Assembly (NCBI RefSeq): GCF_014697475.1
Contig: NZ_JACJRV010000012.1
Span: 81,924-145,923 of the forward strand
Direction of reading: 5' to 3'
Source: Nostoc sp. FACHB-152
GTDB lineage: Bacteria > Cyanobacteriota > Cyanobacteriia > Cyanobacteriales > Nostocaceae
Length of the DNA stretch: 64,000 nt
A model generated the notes under the pieces. It was not told the DNA's origin. It saw only the letters and a program-made list of their open reading frames with translations, and did no database searches. Positions 29,001 through 38,185 of the stretch are shown here, one piece after another. Position 1 is the first letter of the stretch. Each line of letters begins with the position of its first letter. The translations under genes were made by a program, and so were the position numbers.

Positions 29001-30081
29001 TGAGTGCGTCAATTGCCTTAGGATGGTCTTGTCTAGCTGGGCCGCCAACTAAAGCAAAACCAGTTAAGGATATGACAGCATCAACTAACGCTGTATTTGT
29101 AGTTGGTTCGTAGAAGTAAGCATCTACCGGTTTGGAAAAGTCCAAACCACCAGCAAATACTGGCAATACCCTTGCGCCTAGTGATTCCAACTCCTGCACC
29201 ATTGCTACGTAATGGGCATCATCACCTGTAACTAGGTGAGTACGTTGTAATACTAGCCCTACACAGGGTGCTAAAGGATCTTTCAGATCTTGAGGGATAT
29301 CCCTTCGGGCTGTATACCAGTTGAGATATTCCCTAACATCCTCATACATGGTTGTGGCTAAAGGATGCCAAATCCCCATGTCTGGATAAACTACTGGTGC
29401 TTGATATTCTAAAGATGCAACTTTTTGTTTTTCTACGCCTTTTAATACATATTTATCAGCCAGCATCAGCAAGAAGTTCTCCAGGTTTTCTGGCGAACCC
29501 CCCAGCCAATACTGAAAACTCAGCATGAAGTTGCGTGCGTCCTGTGCCTTATCCATTGGCAAGAACTTCAGTACTTGGGGTAGTGTCCGCAACAGCTTCA
29601 GCATTCCATCTTGGAATCCCGCACCGGATTTTTCTTTGCGTTTCCGCATGAATTGTGCGATCGCACTTTTCGATTGTCCCAACTGTGCCAAAGAGAAAGT
29701 ACCCATTTTATTCAGGCGCATTACCTCTGGCATTGATGGGAAAACAACGGCAACGTCGAGATTATCGCGGTATGGTTCTACGGCTGCTACTACTTTCTGT
29801 GCTAAGTCTTCGATAAAAATCAGAGAGGCAATAAAAATATTGGCACTTTGTATCTCCCGTTGGAACTCCTCGTAGTTTTCGGGGTCGCGGAGTTCCTCAA
29901 TTAAGTACCCACTGATTTCGATCGCAAGATCGGGACTGTTCGAGTTAATCGTGCGAACCGCTTGCGACAATGCACTCTGGTACTGGGACTCAAGCACGAC
30001 ATAGACCACCTTAATTAAATTACGTCCGCGCAGGTTTTCAGGCGCAATGTGTCTAATGGTGGACTTGACGTGGGTGAACAT
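26095..30081 (-). CDS. chlH: Magnesium chelatase subunit H
   Basis: The 1328-residue porphyrin-binding subunit of Mg-chelatase, which inserts Mg2+ into protoporphyrin IX with ChlI and ChlD at the start of chlorophyll synthesis. The length is normal. N-terminal [19 protein letters not shown] and the CobN/ChlH core are clear: [66 protein letters not shown] and the C-terminal [16 protein letters not shown]. No chlI or chlD gene is adjacent. The gene is monocistronic, ending in its own terminator. Confidence 0.98.
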   Translation of the reverse strand: MFTHVKSTIRHIAPENLRGRNLIKVVYVVLESQYQSALSQAVRTINSNSPDLAIEISGYLIEELRDPENYEEFQREIQSANIFIASLIFIEDLAQKVVAAVEPYRDNLDVAVVFPSMPEVMRLNKMGTFSLAQLGQSKSAIAQFMRKRKEKSGAGFQDGMLKLLRTLPQVLKFLPMDKAQDARNFMLSFQYWLGGSPENLENFLLMLADKYVLKGVEKQKVASLEYQAPVVYPDMGIWHPLATTMYEDVREYLNWYTARRDIPQDLKDPLAPCVGLVLQRTHLVTGDDAHYVAMVQELESLGARVLPVFAGGLDFSKPVDAYFYEPTTNTALVDAVISLTGFALVGGPARQDHPKAIDALKRLNRPYMVALPLVFQTTEEWLDSDLGLHPIQVALQIAIPELDGAIEPIILSGRDGATGKAIALQDRIEAVAQRALKWANLRRKPKLNKRVAITVFSFPPDKGNVGTAAYLDVFGSIYEVMKALRNNGYDVQDLPENAKELMEQVIHDAQAQYASPELNIAYKMSVPEYEALTPYSQRLEENWGPPPGHLNSDGQNLLVYGKQFGNVFIGVQPTFGYEGDPMRLLFSRSASPHHGFAAYYTYLERIWGADAVLHFGTHGSLEFMPGKQMGMSGECYPDNLIGTIPNLYYYAANNPSEATIAKRRSYAETISYLTPPAENAGLYKGLKELSELIASYQTLKDSGRGIPIVNTIMDKCRIVNLDKDINLPETDAKDMTPEERDNIVGSVYRKLMEIESRLLPCGLHVIGKPPSAEEAIATLVNIASLDRQEEEILSLPRIIANSLGRDIDEIYKNSDRGVLEDVQLLQDITLATRAAVRALVQEQTDAEGRVSLVSKLNFFNMGKKEPWVEALHKAGYPKVDTSALKPLFEYLEFCLQQVCADNELGALLKGLEGEYVLPGPGGDPIRNPDVLPTGKNIHALDPQSIPTAAAVQSAKIVVDRLLARNKAENGGNWPETIACVLWGTDNIKTYGESLAQIMWMVGVRPVPDALGRVNKLELIPLEELGRPRIDVVINCSGVFRDLFINQMNLLDQGVKMAAEADEPLEMNFVRKHAMQQAEEMGINLRQAATRVFSNASGSYSSNINLAVENSTWDSEAELQEMYLKRKSFSFNSDSPGMMDESRQIFESTLKTADATFQNLDSSEISLTDVSHYFDSDPTKLVASLRGDGKKPASYIADTTTANAQVRTLSETVRLDARTKLLNPKWYEGMLSHGYEGVRELSKRLVNTMGWSATAGAVDNWIYEDANETFIKDEEMQKRLMNLNPHSFRKMVSTLLEVNGRGYWETSEENLDRLRELYQEVEDRIEGIE

Positions 30082-30369
30082 GCTTCCTCTGCTCCTTTGA
30101 TGCGTGTTCTCTACTGGAAGTTCTTCAGCGGCCGAGACCGCTACAGGTTACTTCTTTTTTTCGGCAATAAGAGTTTTTTATCAGAAAAACCTTGCCCAGA
30201 GAGCATTTTGCCTGATTTCTGACACAAATTGATATAAAAAATGAAATATTTTTTTACAAATGTTGACAACTATCTCAGCAATTAAAGAAAATTTCGTAAT
30301 ATTTCTTTATACAGCGATTTAGCTATGTAGTTATAAATAATTATTTACCTCAACAATTTCAAGAAAAAA
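30082..30369. other. Upstream region of chlH
   Basis: A ~345-bp AT-rich spacer (to 30426) that must hold the chlH promoter. No certain regulator site is recognised. Its far end holds the terminator of the M23 peptidase gene. Confidence 0.5.
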
Positions 30370-30390
30370 CCCCTCTGTGTCACAGAGGGG
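30364..30390 (-). terminator. Rho-independent terminator of the M23 peptidase gene
   Basis: Stem cccctctg / cagagggg with a 5-nt loop; on the minus strand it is followed by a run of six T. Confidence 0.88.
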
Positions 30391-30426
30391 AAATAGGAGT
30401 TGAATAAGTTAAAAATATGTACAAAA

Positions 30427-31254
30427 TTAAGGCTGAGAACCAGGAGCATTACCATTAACAACAGCACTGGCTATCCAGCTATTAGTCCCAGCAATACGAT
30501 ACCAACGGCGATCTGGCCGGCCTGTCCAAATATCGGCTACAGAATCACCATATTTCCAGGCATCAAAATTAACTCTCACATAGCCACCCAATCTACCCAC
30601 AATCGAAGCTGATGTAGAAGCAGCAGAACGCACATTCACCCCACCAGGAGCAGTAATGGCACTAAAATTCACAACTTTGATGTCAACAGGAGTGGAAGTA
30701 ATAATTGATCTATTTTTGGAGATGTATGTCCCACTTGTCATAGTTAAAACTCGATACCCATCTACTACTAAGTTTCGATTGGGAAAATTGATATGAACAT
30801 GAGGCCCTGTAGATATCGCACATTTAGGATCATTGGGAGTATCAGCAGCCACTACACCTATCTGGTCGCCTCTTCTGAAAAATTGACCTCTAGACAATCC
30901 TGTTGCTTTAACGTGCATTAGTGTGTAATCACCATCTGCCGAACGAAGCCAAATGGAATTATGATTATCTCCGCCTCTAGCTTGGCAAACGCTTAATATT
31001 GTGGAGTCAACGGGTGCCAAAACAGGAGTACCAGCACGAATAGCGAAATCCACAGCATTCCATTGTGCATTCCAGCCATCTTTATGAGAACCAGTTCCTC
31101 GGCTGATCGTAGCACTTGTACCGCCTTGCCAAGGTAGGCTCCATTCTGCTGCGATCGCTGGAAGAGTAATGGCTGAAGACATAAGAAGAATACCTGGAAA
31201 CGCGATCGCTTTTAATCTAGCTGTGAATTGAGATGAAATAATACGCATTTGCAT
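30427..31254 (-). CDS. Secreted M23-family peptidase with SH3b-like domain
   Basis: A 275-residue exported protein: a signal peptide ending AIAAEW, an M23/LytM metallopeptidase domain, then an SH3b-like domain (GGVNVRSAASTSASIVGRL) with a WYRIAG...WIASAVV end. The HxH zinc pair is GPHVHINF and the preceding His is in YTLMHV. The first ligand motif is not the usual HxGxD. It reads WNAVDFA, with the nearest His ~11 residues earlier (GSHKDG), a spacing seen in some M23 subgroups. It may cut peptidoglycan cross-links, or be an inactive scaffold if that His is not a ligand. Confidence 0.82.
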   Translation of the reverse strand: MQMRIISSQFTARLKAIAFPGILLMSSAITLPAIAAEWSLPWQGGTSATISRGTGSHKDGWNAQWNAVDFAIRAGTPVLAPVDSTILSVCQARGGDNHNSIWLRSADGDYTLMHVKATGLSRGQFFRRGDQIGVVAADTPNDPKCAISTGPHVHINFPNRNLVVDGYRVLTMTSGTYISKNRSIITSTPVDIKVVNFSAITAPGGVNVRSAASTSASIVGRLGGYVRVNFDAWKYGDSVADIWTGRPDRRWYRIAGTNSWIASAVVNGNAPGSQP

Positions 31255-31909
31255 TTATACCAGAGAACTTTTCGTGATGTGCCACTATCTTGGAATACAA
31301 AATAAAAGTTCTCTAAGAGTAGAAAAACCGAAATACTCATCAAGAAATAATCAAGGTAAATCTTAGCGATTACTTCATAAATTTTGTAGTACATCTACTT
31401 GGTTTTTCCAGATAAGAAATAATCAATTATGTAAATATATGGCAGTTTTAAATATATCTTAAAAAAGAAAATACTTACTTTTTTTAAAAGTCATATACTT
31501 GGGTAAGCGCGAGTTTTATCAATTAAATAACTCGTATAGATTAGAGATTATATTGAAAGATATACATTTAGAATATAGTGAATAATAAAAGCTAGGGCTA
31601 ATTCTAAATTTCAATAAATTGTGAAAGGTTAAACGAGATGAAAATAATTGATAAACTGTATCCCTAGACGATTTGATTGATAGATTATAAAATCTTTAAC
31701 CTTCCCACACCATCCAAACTAGCATTCCTAGTAGTATTTCCACTGGATGTACAGCGTAATCATTCACATCAATATTTAAACTAGGCTCTATAGACTGGAT
31801 TTAGGGTAAAAACCTTCCATTTTCAACCGTAGTTAAGTTCAAATCGCGTTTGACTTTTGCAAGCGAGAAGTCACTATAAGACATAATCAATCATAGTGTG
31901 TGCATAAAG
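31255..31909. other. AT-rich intergenic region
   Basis: 655 bp between two minus-strand genes; no gene, strong hairpin or repeat is seen. Confidence 0.5.
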
Positions 31910-32737
31910 TCACTGAGTTTGAGTATTATCTTGTTGAGCCTGTAATTTTTGAAGCTGCTCGACAGTTAAACCTGTAACATCAATAATGATTTCCGGACTA
32001 ATACCTTTACTAATCATTTTGATGGCAATCTCTTGAGCTTTTTGTTCAAGGCCCTGTTCAATACCTTGTTCAATACCTTGTTCAAACCCTTCTTTAAGCC
32101 CTTGTTGCAAAATATCTTGATAAATCACTGACTCGCGCATAATATCACTCCGCAAAATTTTTTTAATCACATCTTTATTTAATACTAGCCCAGATAACAC
32201 TGCTGTTGATGCGGCAACATTACTTCGGATTCTGGTATCATTGATTGCTTGAATAGCTTCAGCAACTTGTTCTAAAGTTCTTCCTTGATCATCCGTTTGA
32301 CTTAAAGTTGCAAACGGTAACAAACCTGGAGAATTGAAAAATATTTCGGTTGGCTGTTCCCATAGTCGAATTACATTAAATCTGTGCCAGCTATTTTCTA
32401 AAACAAATTCAGTTTGATAAACAAGCTCAGAATCACTAGGCTGTAAATAAATTACAAACTGACGCATTTGCTTACGAGGAAACTTTCGATACACCCGTAA
32501 GCGATAATCACACATACGAAAGGGAATTTCGACTTTTGGTTTAGTTTGGAATTCGAGATGGAGGACGATTTCATCTGACTGCAACAAAATTAGTGCATCT
32601 GCACGTATTGGTTCAAGTGATAATTCAGATGGACTAAGTTCAGTAAGTGTAATTGGTTCATTGAGTAACCAAGTCGCAAAGTCAGTAGAAAATGATTCAG
32701 CAAGAAATTTGCAAACATTATCAAACATAGCCTGCAA
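31910..32737 (-). CDS. Rpn-family putative nuclease (transposase_31-like)
   Basis: A 275-residue member of the cyanobacterial Rpn/PD-(D/E)XK family: N-terminal MFDNVCKFLAESFSTDFATW, RADALILLQSDEIVLHLEFQT (catalytic D and E-Q region), RMCDYRLRVYRK. A C-terminal register of QGIEQG repeats (FEQGIEQGIEQGLEQKAQE) is followed by an ISPEIIIDVTGL helix-turn. Members stimulate recombination in E. coli; in cyanobacteria they are highly amplified with unknown role. ATGs at 32737 and 32728 are both possible. Confidence 0.82.
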   Translation of the reverse strand: MQAMFDNVCKFLAESFSTDFATWLLNEPITLTELSPSELSLEPIRADALILLQSDEIVLHLEFQTKPKVEIPFRMCDYRLRVYRKFPRKQMRQFVIYLQPSDSELVYQTEFVLENSWHRFNVIRLWEQPTEIFFNSPGLLPFATLSQTDDQGRTLEQVAEAIQAINDTRIRSNVAASTAVLSGLVLNKDVIKKILRSDIMRESVIYQDILQQGLKEGFEQGIEQGIEQGLEQKAQEIAIKMISKGISPEIIIDVTGLTVEQLQKLQAQQDNTQTQ

Positions 32738-32794
32738 TTATGTAGGTATGATTGTGCGTCTATCAGTAACTGTATATCTCTTCACTATTAACTC

Positions 32795-34084
32795 ATGACT
32801 CCAGTCGATATTCTCATTCTCTCCAATGGGCCAGGGGAAATCACAACCTGGGTGCGTCCAGTTGTGAAAGCATTGCGGCAAAAACTAGGAGATGACCGCT
32901 CTCAGGTAAGAATTTCTGTAGTGTTGTCACCTTGCCCGAATGCGAGTGGTAAGGAAGCTGCGATCGCTCGTTCTTACCCAGAAGTTGATAGAGTTCAGAA
33001 AGCAGAATATTTTTGGCAATTTTTGCTTTGGGGAAAAACTGCTGAGAATTGGGATTGGAGTCGTCGTGGTGTCGTAGTTTTCCTCGGTGGCGATCAAATT
33101 TTCCCTGTGATAATTGGTAAAAAATTGGGATATCGCACTGTAGTCTACGCCGAATGGGAAGCCCGTTGGCATAGCTTGATTGACCGCTTTGGTGTGATGA
33201 AGCCGAAAGTAGCTGAGAAATTATCTCAGAAATACGCCGATAAATTCACAGTTGTGGGCGATTTAATGCTAGAAGCACACAACTCACTCCCCACTCCCAA
33301 CTCCCAACTCCCCACGCCCCACTTTCCCACCATCGGTATTCTTCCTGGTTCAAAACCCGCAAAATTAACTCAAGGGGTTCCCTTAACTTTAGCTATTGCT
33401 GAATACATCCACGCCAAAAAACCGGAAATTAAGTTCGTTATTCCTGTAGCACCGACGTTAGACTTAGAAACCTTAGCCAGTTTTGCAGATCCGCAGAAAA
33501 ACCCTTTTATTAAAATTTTTGGCTCCAATGGTGCTGAGTTAATTCTTCCAGAAGAGAATCACAACGAATCAATCTCTACTAATAAACTACCTGTCCTGAA
33601 AACAATAACAGGTACAACAGTGGAACTGTGGAGAGAAACACCTGCCTATGGAATCTTATCTAATTGTTGTCTCTGTTTAACTACAGTTGGCGCAAATACG
33701 GCTGAACTTGGTTCTTTAGGCGTACCGATGCTTGTATTGCTGCCAACTCAACAACTTGATGCGATGCGTTCTTGGGATGGTTTACCAGGATTATTAGCTA
33801 ATTTACCAGGAGTGGGTACAACATTTGCCAAATTAATTAACCGGCTATTTCTGCGGCGTAAGGGTTTACTAGCATGGCCGAATATTTGGGCGCAAGAAGA
33901 GATAGTTCCAGAATTGGTAGGTCAACTCCAGCCGCAAGAAATTGGCGAAATGGTACTAGATTTGTTAGCGCATCCAGAAAAATTAGAACAAATGCGGAAC
34001 AAACTTAGACGTGTTCGTGGCGAAAGCGGCGCAGCGCAAAAAATAGCGCAGATTGTCTGCGAGGAAATTGAGAAGATAGCGTAA
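32795..34084 (+). CDS. LpxB-like glycosyltransferase (lipid-A-disaccharide synthase-related)
   Basis: A 429-residue GT-B-fold protein resembling lipid-A-disaccharide synthase. N-terminal VDILILSNGPGEITTWVRPV and VVVFLGGDQIFPVIIG are typical of the cyanobacterial lpxB-related group; the C-terminal domain has GILPGSKPAK, LTTVGANTAELGSLGVPMLVLLP and a long terminal helix. Its acceptor is unknown, and it is distinct from true LpxB. Residues ~166-178 (NSLPTPNSQLPTPHF) are a translated heptad repeat inserted in the linker between the two domains. Confidence 0.8.
   Translation: MTPVDILILSNGPGEITTWVRPVVKALRQKLGDDRSQVRISVVLSPCPNASGKEAAIARSYPEVDRVQKAEYFWQFLLWGKTAENWDWSRRGVVVFLGGDQIFPVIIGKKLGYRTVVYAEWEARWHSLIDRFGVMKPKVAEKLSQKYADKFTVVGDLMLEAHNSLPTPNSQLPTPHFPTIGILPGSKPAKLTQGVPLTLAIAEYIHAKKPEIKFVIPVAPTLDLETLASFADPQKNPFIKIFGSNGAELILPEENHNESISTNKLPVLKTITGTTVELWRETPAYGILSNCCLCLTTVGANTAELGSLGVPMLVLLPTQQLDAMRSWDGLPGLLANLPGVGTTFAKLINRLFLRRKGLLAWPNIWAQEEIVPELVGQLQPQEIGEMVLDLLAHPEKLEQMRNKLRRVRGESGAAQKIAQIVCEEIEKIA
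33287..33323. repeat. Heptad repeat inside the LpxB-like gene
   Basis: Degenerate heptads of the ccccact / cccaact type, about five units, inserted in frame and translated as Leu-Pro-Thr-Pro-like repeats. Confidence 0.75.
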
Positions 34085-34146
34085 GCAATTACGAATTACG
34101 TTAGCGAAGCGGTAGCGAGCCTGCGAGCGTCATTACGAATTATCAA

Positions 34147-34530
34147 TTAGTCAGACTGTCCATCACGCCGCCCCAGTTCATAAATGCCACAACCGATGCA
34201 GGCAAGTATACCCATACTAATTGCCCAACTGCGACCTAAGCTGATTTCTACGCCCCAGTTACATAAACTGCCTATGCCCAAAAACGGCACGATGCTAAAT
34301 AATGAGGCGTAAAAAGCGTTTTGGGATTCTCTGGCTTTGCGAGTTTTTTCAAATTCTGATTGGCTAGTATAAAGCGATCGCTCGGCAAAATTAAACCAAC
34401 GGTTTAACTGTTCAATCACCCATTCACTGAACGGGAAAAACCCTAAGTACAACGCTAACGACCACAAACTAGCACCAGCGATCGCAACGGTATCTAAATC
34501 AAAACGGAAAGGCAATATATCAGTCAGCAT
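34147..34530 (-). CDS. Small conserved membrane protein
   Basis: A 127-residue protein with about three membrane helices: AIAGASLWSLALYLGFFPF, FYASLFSIVPFLGIGSLCN and WAISMGILACIGCGIYELG. A charged segment (SQSEFEKTRKARESQ) separates the first and second. The C-terminus is ELGRRDGQSD. It resembles small cyanobacterial membrane proteins of unknown function. It faces the LpxB-like gene tail to tail; the spacer holds a degenerate gttagcgaagcggtagcgag repeat. Confidence 0.65.
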   Translation of the reverse strand: MLTDILPFRFDLDTVAIAGASLWSLALYLGFFPFSEWVIEQLNRWFNFAERSLYTSQSEFEKTRKARESQNAFYASLFSIVPFLGIGSLCNWGVEISLGRSWAISMGILACIGCGIYELGRRDGQSD

Positions 34531-34824
34531 AGCTTGATCGCGTCCTGCAAATAGTCATCTTGGCCTTTTTTCAATGCCCAATAGACTTATTCAGCAATTT
34601 TAAGCATAAACGCTTACAGTATTTCAACTATCTAATAGCTTTATCTGAGTGTAGATCAGTTTTTATACTAAGTTGAGTTCAGAATTTACTCTGAGTAACT
34701 GAGACAATGCAGTTATCAACAGGATTTTCGTCTGAAAATAACATCCTCATAATTTCTTTATATTTATTTAGTACTTATGTTATTACTACCAAATTCAGCT
34801 CCCCAGATTGAAATGGCAAGTTGA

Positions 34825-35235
34825 ATGATATTAAAGAACATAAATATGCAATATCTCTACCATTTAGCCAATGCTAGCCTGACACTGCGATTTGTAGAAT
34901 ACTTGATTTCTAGACCTTATTGTTCTCAAAGTATTGTCACAGTCATTAGCCAAGTTGATGGCTGGATAATCAATATAAAAATGAAATCTCCACTTCATCC
35001 TCAACAGGATGGAAACATGAGAGCTTTTTTGAGTGAATTAGGAGTAGTTTACTCCCCATCACAGCTCATAAATTTAGTGTTGACTAGCTTGGACACTGGA
35101 GCCTCTGTGGTTGATGTTATGCATCGCTATCAAGTTGCTATAGTTTCGCATGGGCTTCCTCAAAGCAGTGAGATTGAAGCTTTCCGGCAGCACTTTATCA
35201 ATGGACTGGGTTACTGTCCCCAAAACTTAGCTTAA
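34825..35235 (+). CDS. Hypothetical protein, 136 residues
   Basis: I do not recognise the family. It is soluble, with SRPYCSQSIVTVISQVDGWIINI and MHRYQVAIVSHGLPQSSEIEAF segments, and no signal peptide. A second ATG at 34846 is an alternative start. A 15-bp perfect hairpin begins at its stop codon. The gene is isolated, just before the unusual minus-strand island. Confidence 0.5.
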   Translation: MILKNINMQYLYHLANASLTLRFVEYLISRPYCSQSIVTVISQVDGWIINIKMKSPLHPQQDGNMRAFLSELGVVYSPSQLINLVLTSLDTGASVVDVMHRYQVAIVSHGLPQSSEIEAFRQHFINGLGYCPQNLA

Positions 35236-35267
35236 TTCTCGTTCTACAACACTTGTAGAACGAGAAT
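35235..35267 (+). terminator. Hairpin at the end of the hypothetical gene
   Basis: A perfect 15-bp stem attctcgttctacaa and complement, 3-nt loop, beginning at the last base of the stop codon. The T tract is poor, so it may act on RNA stability rather than classical termination. Confidence 0.65.
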
Positions 35268-35471
35268 AATTAACTAAACTGCGAAGGGGTAGGATGCTTA
35301 GTTCTTCGTTGCTATTTTTACATAGCTCAAAAATAGTTAATTAGACTGGAGTCTACTCTGCCTCTGAGTGAGGGAAATCAGAGAGAGAATAAATAATTAA
35401 ACTGGTAAAACTTCTGCGAAGTCCACTGTGATGCTAAAAATGAAGAAGAGGCGATCGCACTCAATCTATAT

Positions 35472-35627
35472 CTACGAGAGAAAATTTCCTGCTATCACTA
35501 TATCTGGTTCAGATTGTAAAAGCTCACCAGGTTGACAATTCAATACTTTGGAAATCTCGTTTAAGTGTTCTGGTTTTAATCTTAGTATTAAGTCAAACTT
35601 ATGAATTCTGTACAATTGAAAACCAAC
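35472..35627 (-). pseudogene. C-terminal remnant of an XRE-family regulator
   Basis: About 50 codons on the minus strand, including LKPEHLNEISKVLNCQPGEL and LQSEPD before a stop. This is the typical last helix and end of small Cro/C1-type HTH regulators (VLNCQPGELL). The first helices are missing. It sits directly after, and in the same reading frame as, the TAG stop of the hydrolase gene at 35628. Best read as a remnant at an island boundary. Confidence 0.55.
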
Positions 35628-37376
35628 CTAATTTTTTACATTTGCTGAATTAACTGCCGTTTTCTTGAGCCTTTCTATCCGGCGTTGGAGAACCTCTACA
35701 CGCCCTGAATCTCCCAGGAAAAAGACGCAGCGAGTGCCTTCTGCGGGGGTTTTGAGACTGATGAGGTAGTCGGTGACGATGTTGTTGACACAAGCATTGC
35801 CGGCGGTGAGGGCTACACCGTGCTGTTCGCCCTCGACGGTCAGCAGGCTCGCGCCGAGCGTCTTGGCGAGGCTGATGCCGCCCTCGTGCGGGGTGGCCGG
35901 ATCGCCAGTGACCGACACGACCAAGGTTTTAGGGAGTCCTTTGATGTTCTGGGCGTAGGGGTAGCCGAGGGTGGGTTTCACGCGCCAATGCTCACAGAGG
36001 TCACGGGCGTTGACGGGCCGGCCGGTGTCTAGGAAGGGCGCAACCTTGAAAATGTCGCGCGTCATTGCGCTCTCCTGCTCAGGCGTGTGGCGTTCCTCGT
36101 CAAGGCAGTTAATGGCCAGCAGGGACTCGTTGCCATTGCCGTAGCTACCGTCGGCACTGCGCTGGCTGAGGATATCGCGCAAGAACAGCAGGGTTTTACC
36201 GCTTCCGGCTTTGAGTTCGGTGATGGCTTTGATCACCGCAGGCCAGCCCGCCTCGTCGTAAAGCCCAGTGGTCACACCGTCAATTACGGCGGTGTAAGTG
36301 ACCTTGCGTCCGTCTGCGGTGATGATCGGTTTATCAATCAGTGGCCGCACGATCTGCTGGAAGGCGGCGGTAGCTTGCTTGGGATCGGTGCCGAGCGGAC
36401 AAGTCGGGGTTTTAGCGCAGAAGGCCGCCATGTTGTCGAAGGCACGCTGGAAACCCGCAAACTGGACGAGGCGACGCTCGGTGGTGCCGGTGGTGGGGTC
36501 GATCGCGCCGTCGAGTACCATGGCCCGCACGTTCTGTGGGAAGGTTTCAGCGTAAATCGCGCCGAGCCGGGTACCGTAGCTGGCGCCGAAAAAGGAGAGC
36601 TTGTCATCGCCAAGCACCGCGCGGAGTACGTCCATGTCACGGGCGACATCGCGCGTGCCGACGTGAGCCAGCACGTCCTCACCGCCGGAACGCTCGGCGC
36701 ATTTTTGGTACAACTGACGGGTCTCGTGGTCGGTGTAGTCCTTGCCCCCAGAGTTGATCGAGTTGACCAACTTGTCGGCCTCTCGTTCGGCATCGGTGAA
36801 GCAGTCTAGGGCTGGTGTCGAGGCCGCAACCCCGCGTGGGTCGAACCCGATCAGGTCAAACTGCTTGGCGATCGGACTGTCGTCCAAGTCCTTTGCCACC
36901 ATGACCGCGTAGCTCATCCCGGAGTAGCCGGGGCCGCCTGGGTTGAGCAGTAGGGAACCGATTCGTTTGCTCGGCTTGCCCTTCGCCGGTACGCGCAGGA
37001 GTGCAATCTGCGCGGTTCGCCCGCCGGGGTTCTGGTAATCGAGCGGCACCTCAAGCCGAGCGCATTTGAAGGTGTCGTTGGCGAAGTTTTTAGCGTCGGC
37101 ATCCGTGGTGGCGTAGCCCTCGCACGAGCCGAAGGTCAGTTTCTGGTCGTAGAAGCGTTTCAGCTTTGCAGGGATAGTTCCTCCAGGCTCTGACGGGTAA
37201 CCGAATGTGGGCTGGCCGCAGGCACTAAGAACCAGTATCACGGCCCCAATCATTAGCGAGCTTCGGACGTGGGGCTGGTGAGCAAGCATGGTTCTCCTCT
37301 TAGCGGTAACCGTTGGCTCTGAGGCGTGCGTGGGTAGGCCAGGATCTTGCTTGTGGTTAGAGAAAATGTGAGACAT
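35628..37376 (-). CDS. Exported alpha/beta hydrolase, TAP-like tripeptidyl aminopeptidase family
   Basis: A 582-residue protein of the actinobacterial SlpD/SlpE-type family. An internal lipobox (VILVLSACGQ) follows a hydrophobic stretch at ~42-53, so a lipoprotein is likely. Core marks are LLLNPGGPGYSGMSY (oxyanion region), FDLIGFDPRGVAAS, the nucleophile FFGASYGTRLGAIYAE, and a TAP-like C-terminal domain with TGDPATPHEGG and EGEQHGVAL (His). It would release short peptides outside the membrane. The core is GC-rich and lacks HIP1, unlike its surroundings. The first ~29 and last ~30 residues look like host-type additions. AAGGAG precedes the start at 37376. Confidence 0.88.
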   Translation of the reverse strand: MSHIFSNHKQDPGLPTHASEPTVTAKRRTMLAHQPHVRSSLMIGAVILVLSACGQPTFGYPSEPGGTIPAKLKRFYDQKLTFGSCEGYATTDADAKNFANDTFKCARLEVPLDYQNPGGRTAQIALLRVPAKGKPSKRIGSLLLNPGGPGYSGMSYAVMVAKDLDDSPIAKQFDLIGFDPRGVAASTPALDCFTDAEREADKLVNSINSGGKDYTDHETRQLYQKCAERSGGEDVLAHVGTRDVARDMDVLRAVLGDDKLSFFGASYGTRLGAIYAETFPQNVRAMVLDGAIDPTTGTTERRLVQFAGFQRAFDNMAAFCAKTPTCPLGTDPKQATAAFQQIVRPLIDKPIITADGRKVTYTAVIDGVTTGLYDEAGWPAVIKAITELKAGSGKTLLFLRDILSQRSADGSYGNGNESLLAINCLDEERHTPEQESAMTRDIFKVAPFLDTGRPVNARDLCEHWRVKPTLGYPYAQNIKGLPKTLVVSVTGDPATPHEGGISLAKTLGASLLTVEGEQHGVALTAGNACVNNIVTDYLISLKTPAEGTRCVFFLGDSGRVEVLQRRIERLKKTAVNSANVKN

Positions 37377-37435
37377 GGGGATAAACTCCTTCGAGCTAGT
37401 TATTGATGGGTTCAGGTATCAACGGGGTCATCGAT
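37355..37435 (-). promoter_or_regulatory. Leader of the hydrolase gene, homologous to a CPBP-gene leader
   Basis: This 81-bp segment around the start codon aligns without gaps to 41132-41212: ggttaga, gacatgg, gatgg and catcgat occur with identical spacing. The encoded N-termini are also alike (MSxxxSNHxQxPGxLP). It probably carries the promoter or leader and marks a past recombination. Confidence 0.55.
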
Positions 37436-37440
37436 TCCTT

Positions 37441-37808
37441 TTACGCTGCATTGCTGGTTTCATCCTTGATTTCGGTAAATGCTTTTAATTCGAGCATTTT
37501 GCCGCAGCGAAAGCACCAGACATCGCAGTACGAGTAATGAGTAGCCCTCCGGTCTTTGTCCTTCAGGGTGAGGTCGCCCAGTGCCGTGACGAAATCCCTC
37601 TCAGCAATTAAGTTCGCAACGATATTCAAAGGCGGTTCCACATACTCTGTTACCATCCATTGACGAACGACTTCTTTTCCGTTCAGGGCTTGTCGCCGAC
37701 AAATGTCCATTCCATGTCGTCGGCGCAGAACGACAAGAATCCTTCATAGTTGCCTTGAGCGATCGCCGCGTTTGCCGCTTCTAAAATTGCTTTATTGTTC
37801 TCTGAAAT
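37441..37808 (-). pseudogene. Broken SnoaL/NTF2-like gene (frameshift, lost start)
   Basis: Two adjacent frames together give one SnoaL-like protein. The 5' part reads SENNKAILEAANAAIAQGNY, then EGFLSFCADDMEWTFVGDKP, and stops at 37683-37685. The 3' part continues LNGKEVVRQWMVTEYVEPP, then LIAERDFVTALGDLTLKDKD, to 37441. The joint is a single frame change at GDKP/LNGK. The expected start codon before SENN is ATT (37806-37808). Intact relatives are ~120-130 residues of ketosteroid-isomerase fold. With two lesions this is probably not functional; a minus-strand 89-residue piece could still be made. Confidence 0.7.
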
Positions 37809-37880
37809 CCGAATCTTTCCTCTGTTCAAAGCAACAAAGTGGTGTGAGTTGTTATGCTGTTGCCCCTCACTGGTTTACTT

Positions 37881-38168
37881 CTAGAGACTGGTAAACGGCT
37901 TACATTGAATCGCCTTCACATTTCGCAGATAGTCCAACTGTGGCTCGAAGTCAGTCGGACAGAAGACATAAACATTGTCCTGCGATCGGCTAATGACTAA
38001 ACGGTAGCTGCGTGGAATCCCTTTAGAACTTTCGATCACTTCGATTCTGGGAATCACTTGTAAACTAACTTGAGCCAGGGATGGAAAATTGAACAGTAGG
38101 AGTACGCCGAACAGAATTGTGATTGCGGTTGTAGTTGTGATTTTGGTTGAAAAAATCTTTCGGTTCAT
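37881..38168 (-). CDS. Hypothetical secreted protein, 95 residues
   Basis: A signal peptide (TTTAITILFGVLLLFNFPS, cleavage near LAQ) is followed by a ~62-residue mature part with two cysteines (VFCPTDFEP, AIQCKPF). I do not recognise it. It lies 17 nt downstream of the peptidoglycan-binding gene on the same strand, so is probably co-transcribed. Confidence 0.55.
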   Translation of the reverse strand: MNRKIFSTKITTTTAITILFGVLLLFNFPSLAQVSLQVIPRIEVIESSKGIPRSYRLVISRSQDNVYVFCPTDFEPQLDYLRNVKAIQCKPFTSL

Positions 38169-38185
38169 TAGAAATCTTCTGTGGC

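Noticed and set aside
31845..31875. gttcaaatc-like sequence suggesting a tRNA T-arm
   Set aside because: No acceptor stem, D-arm or anticodon arm can be drawn around it.
36087..36809. Long plus-strand open frame (240 codons) opposite the hydrolase gene
   Set aside because: It is a mirror of GC-rich coding DNA on the minus strand; the translation has no family features and the minus-strand protein is clearly real.
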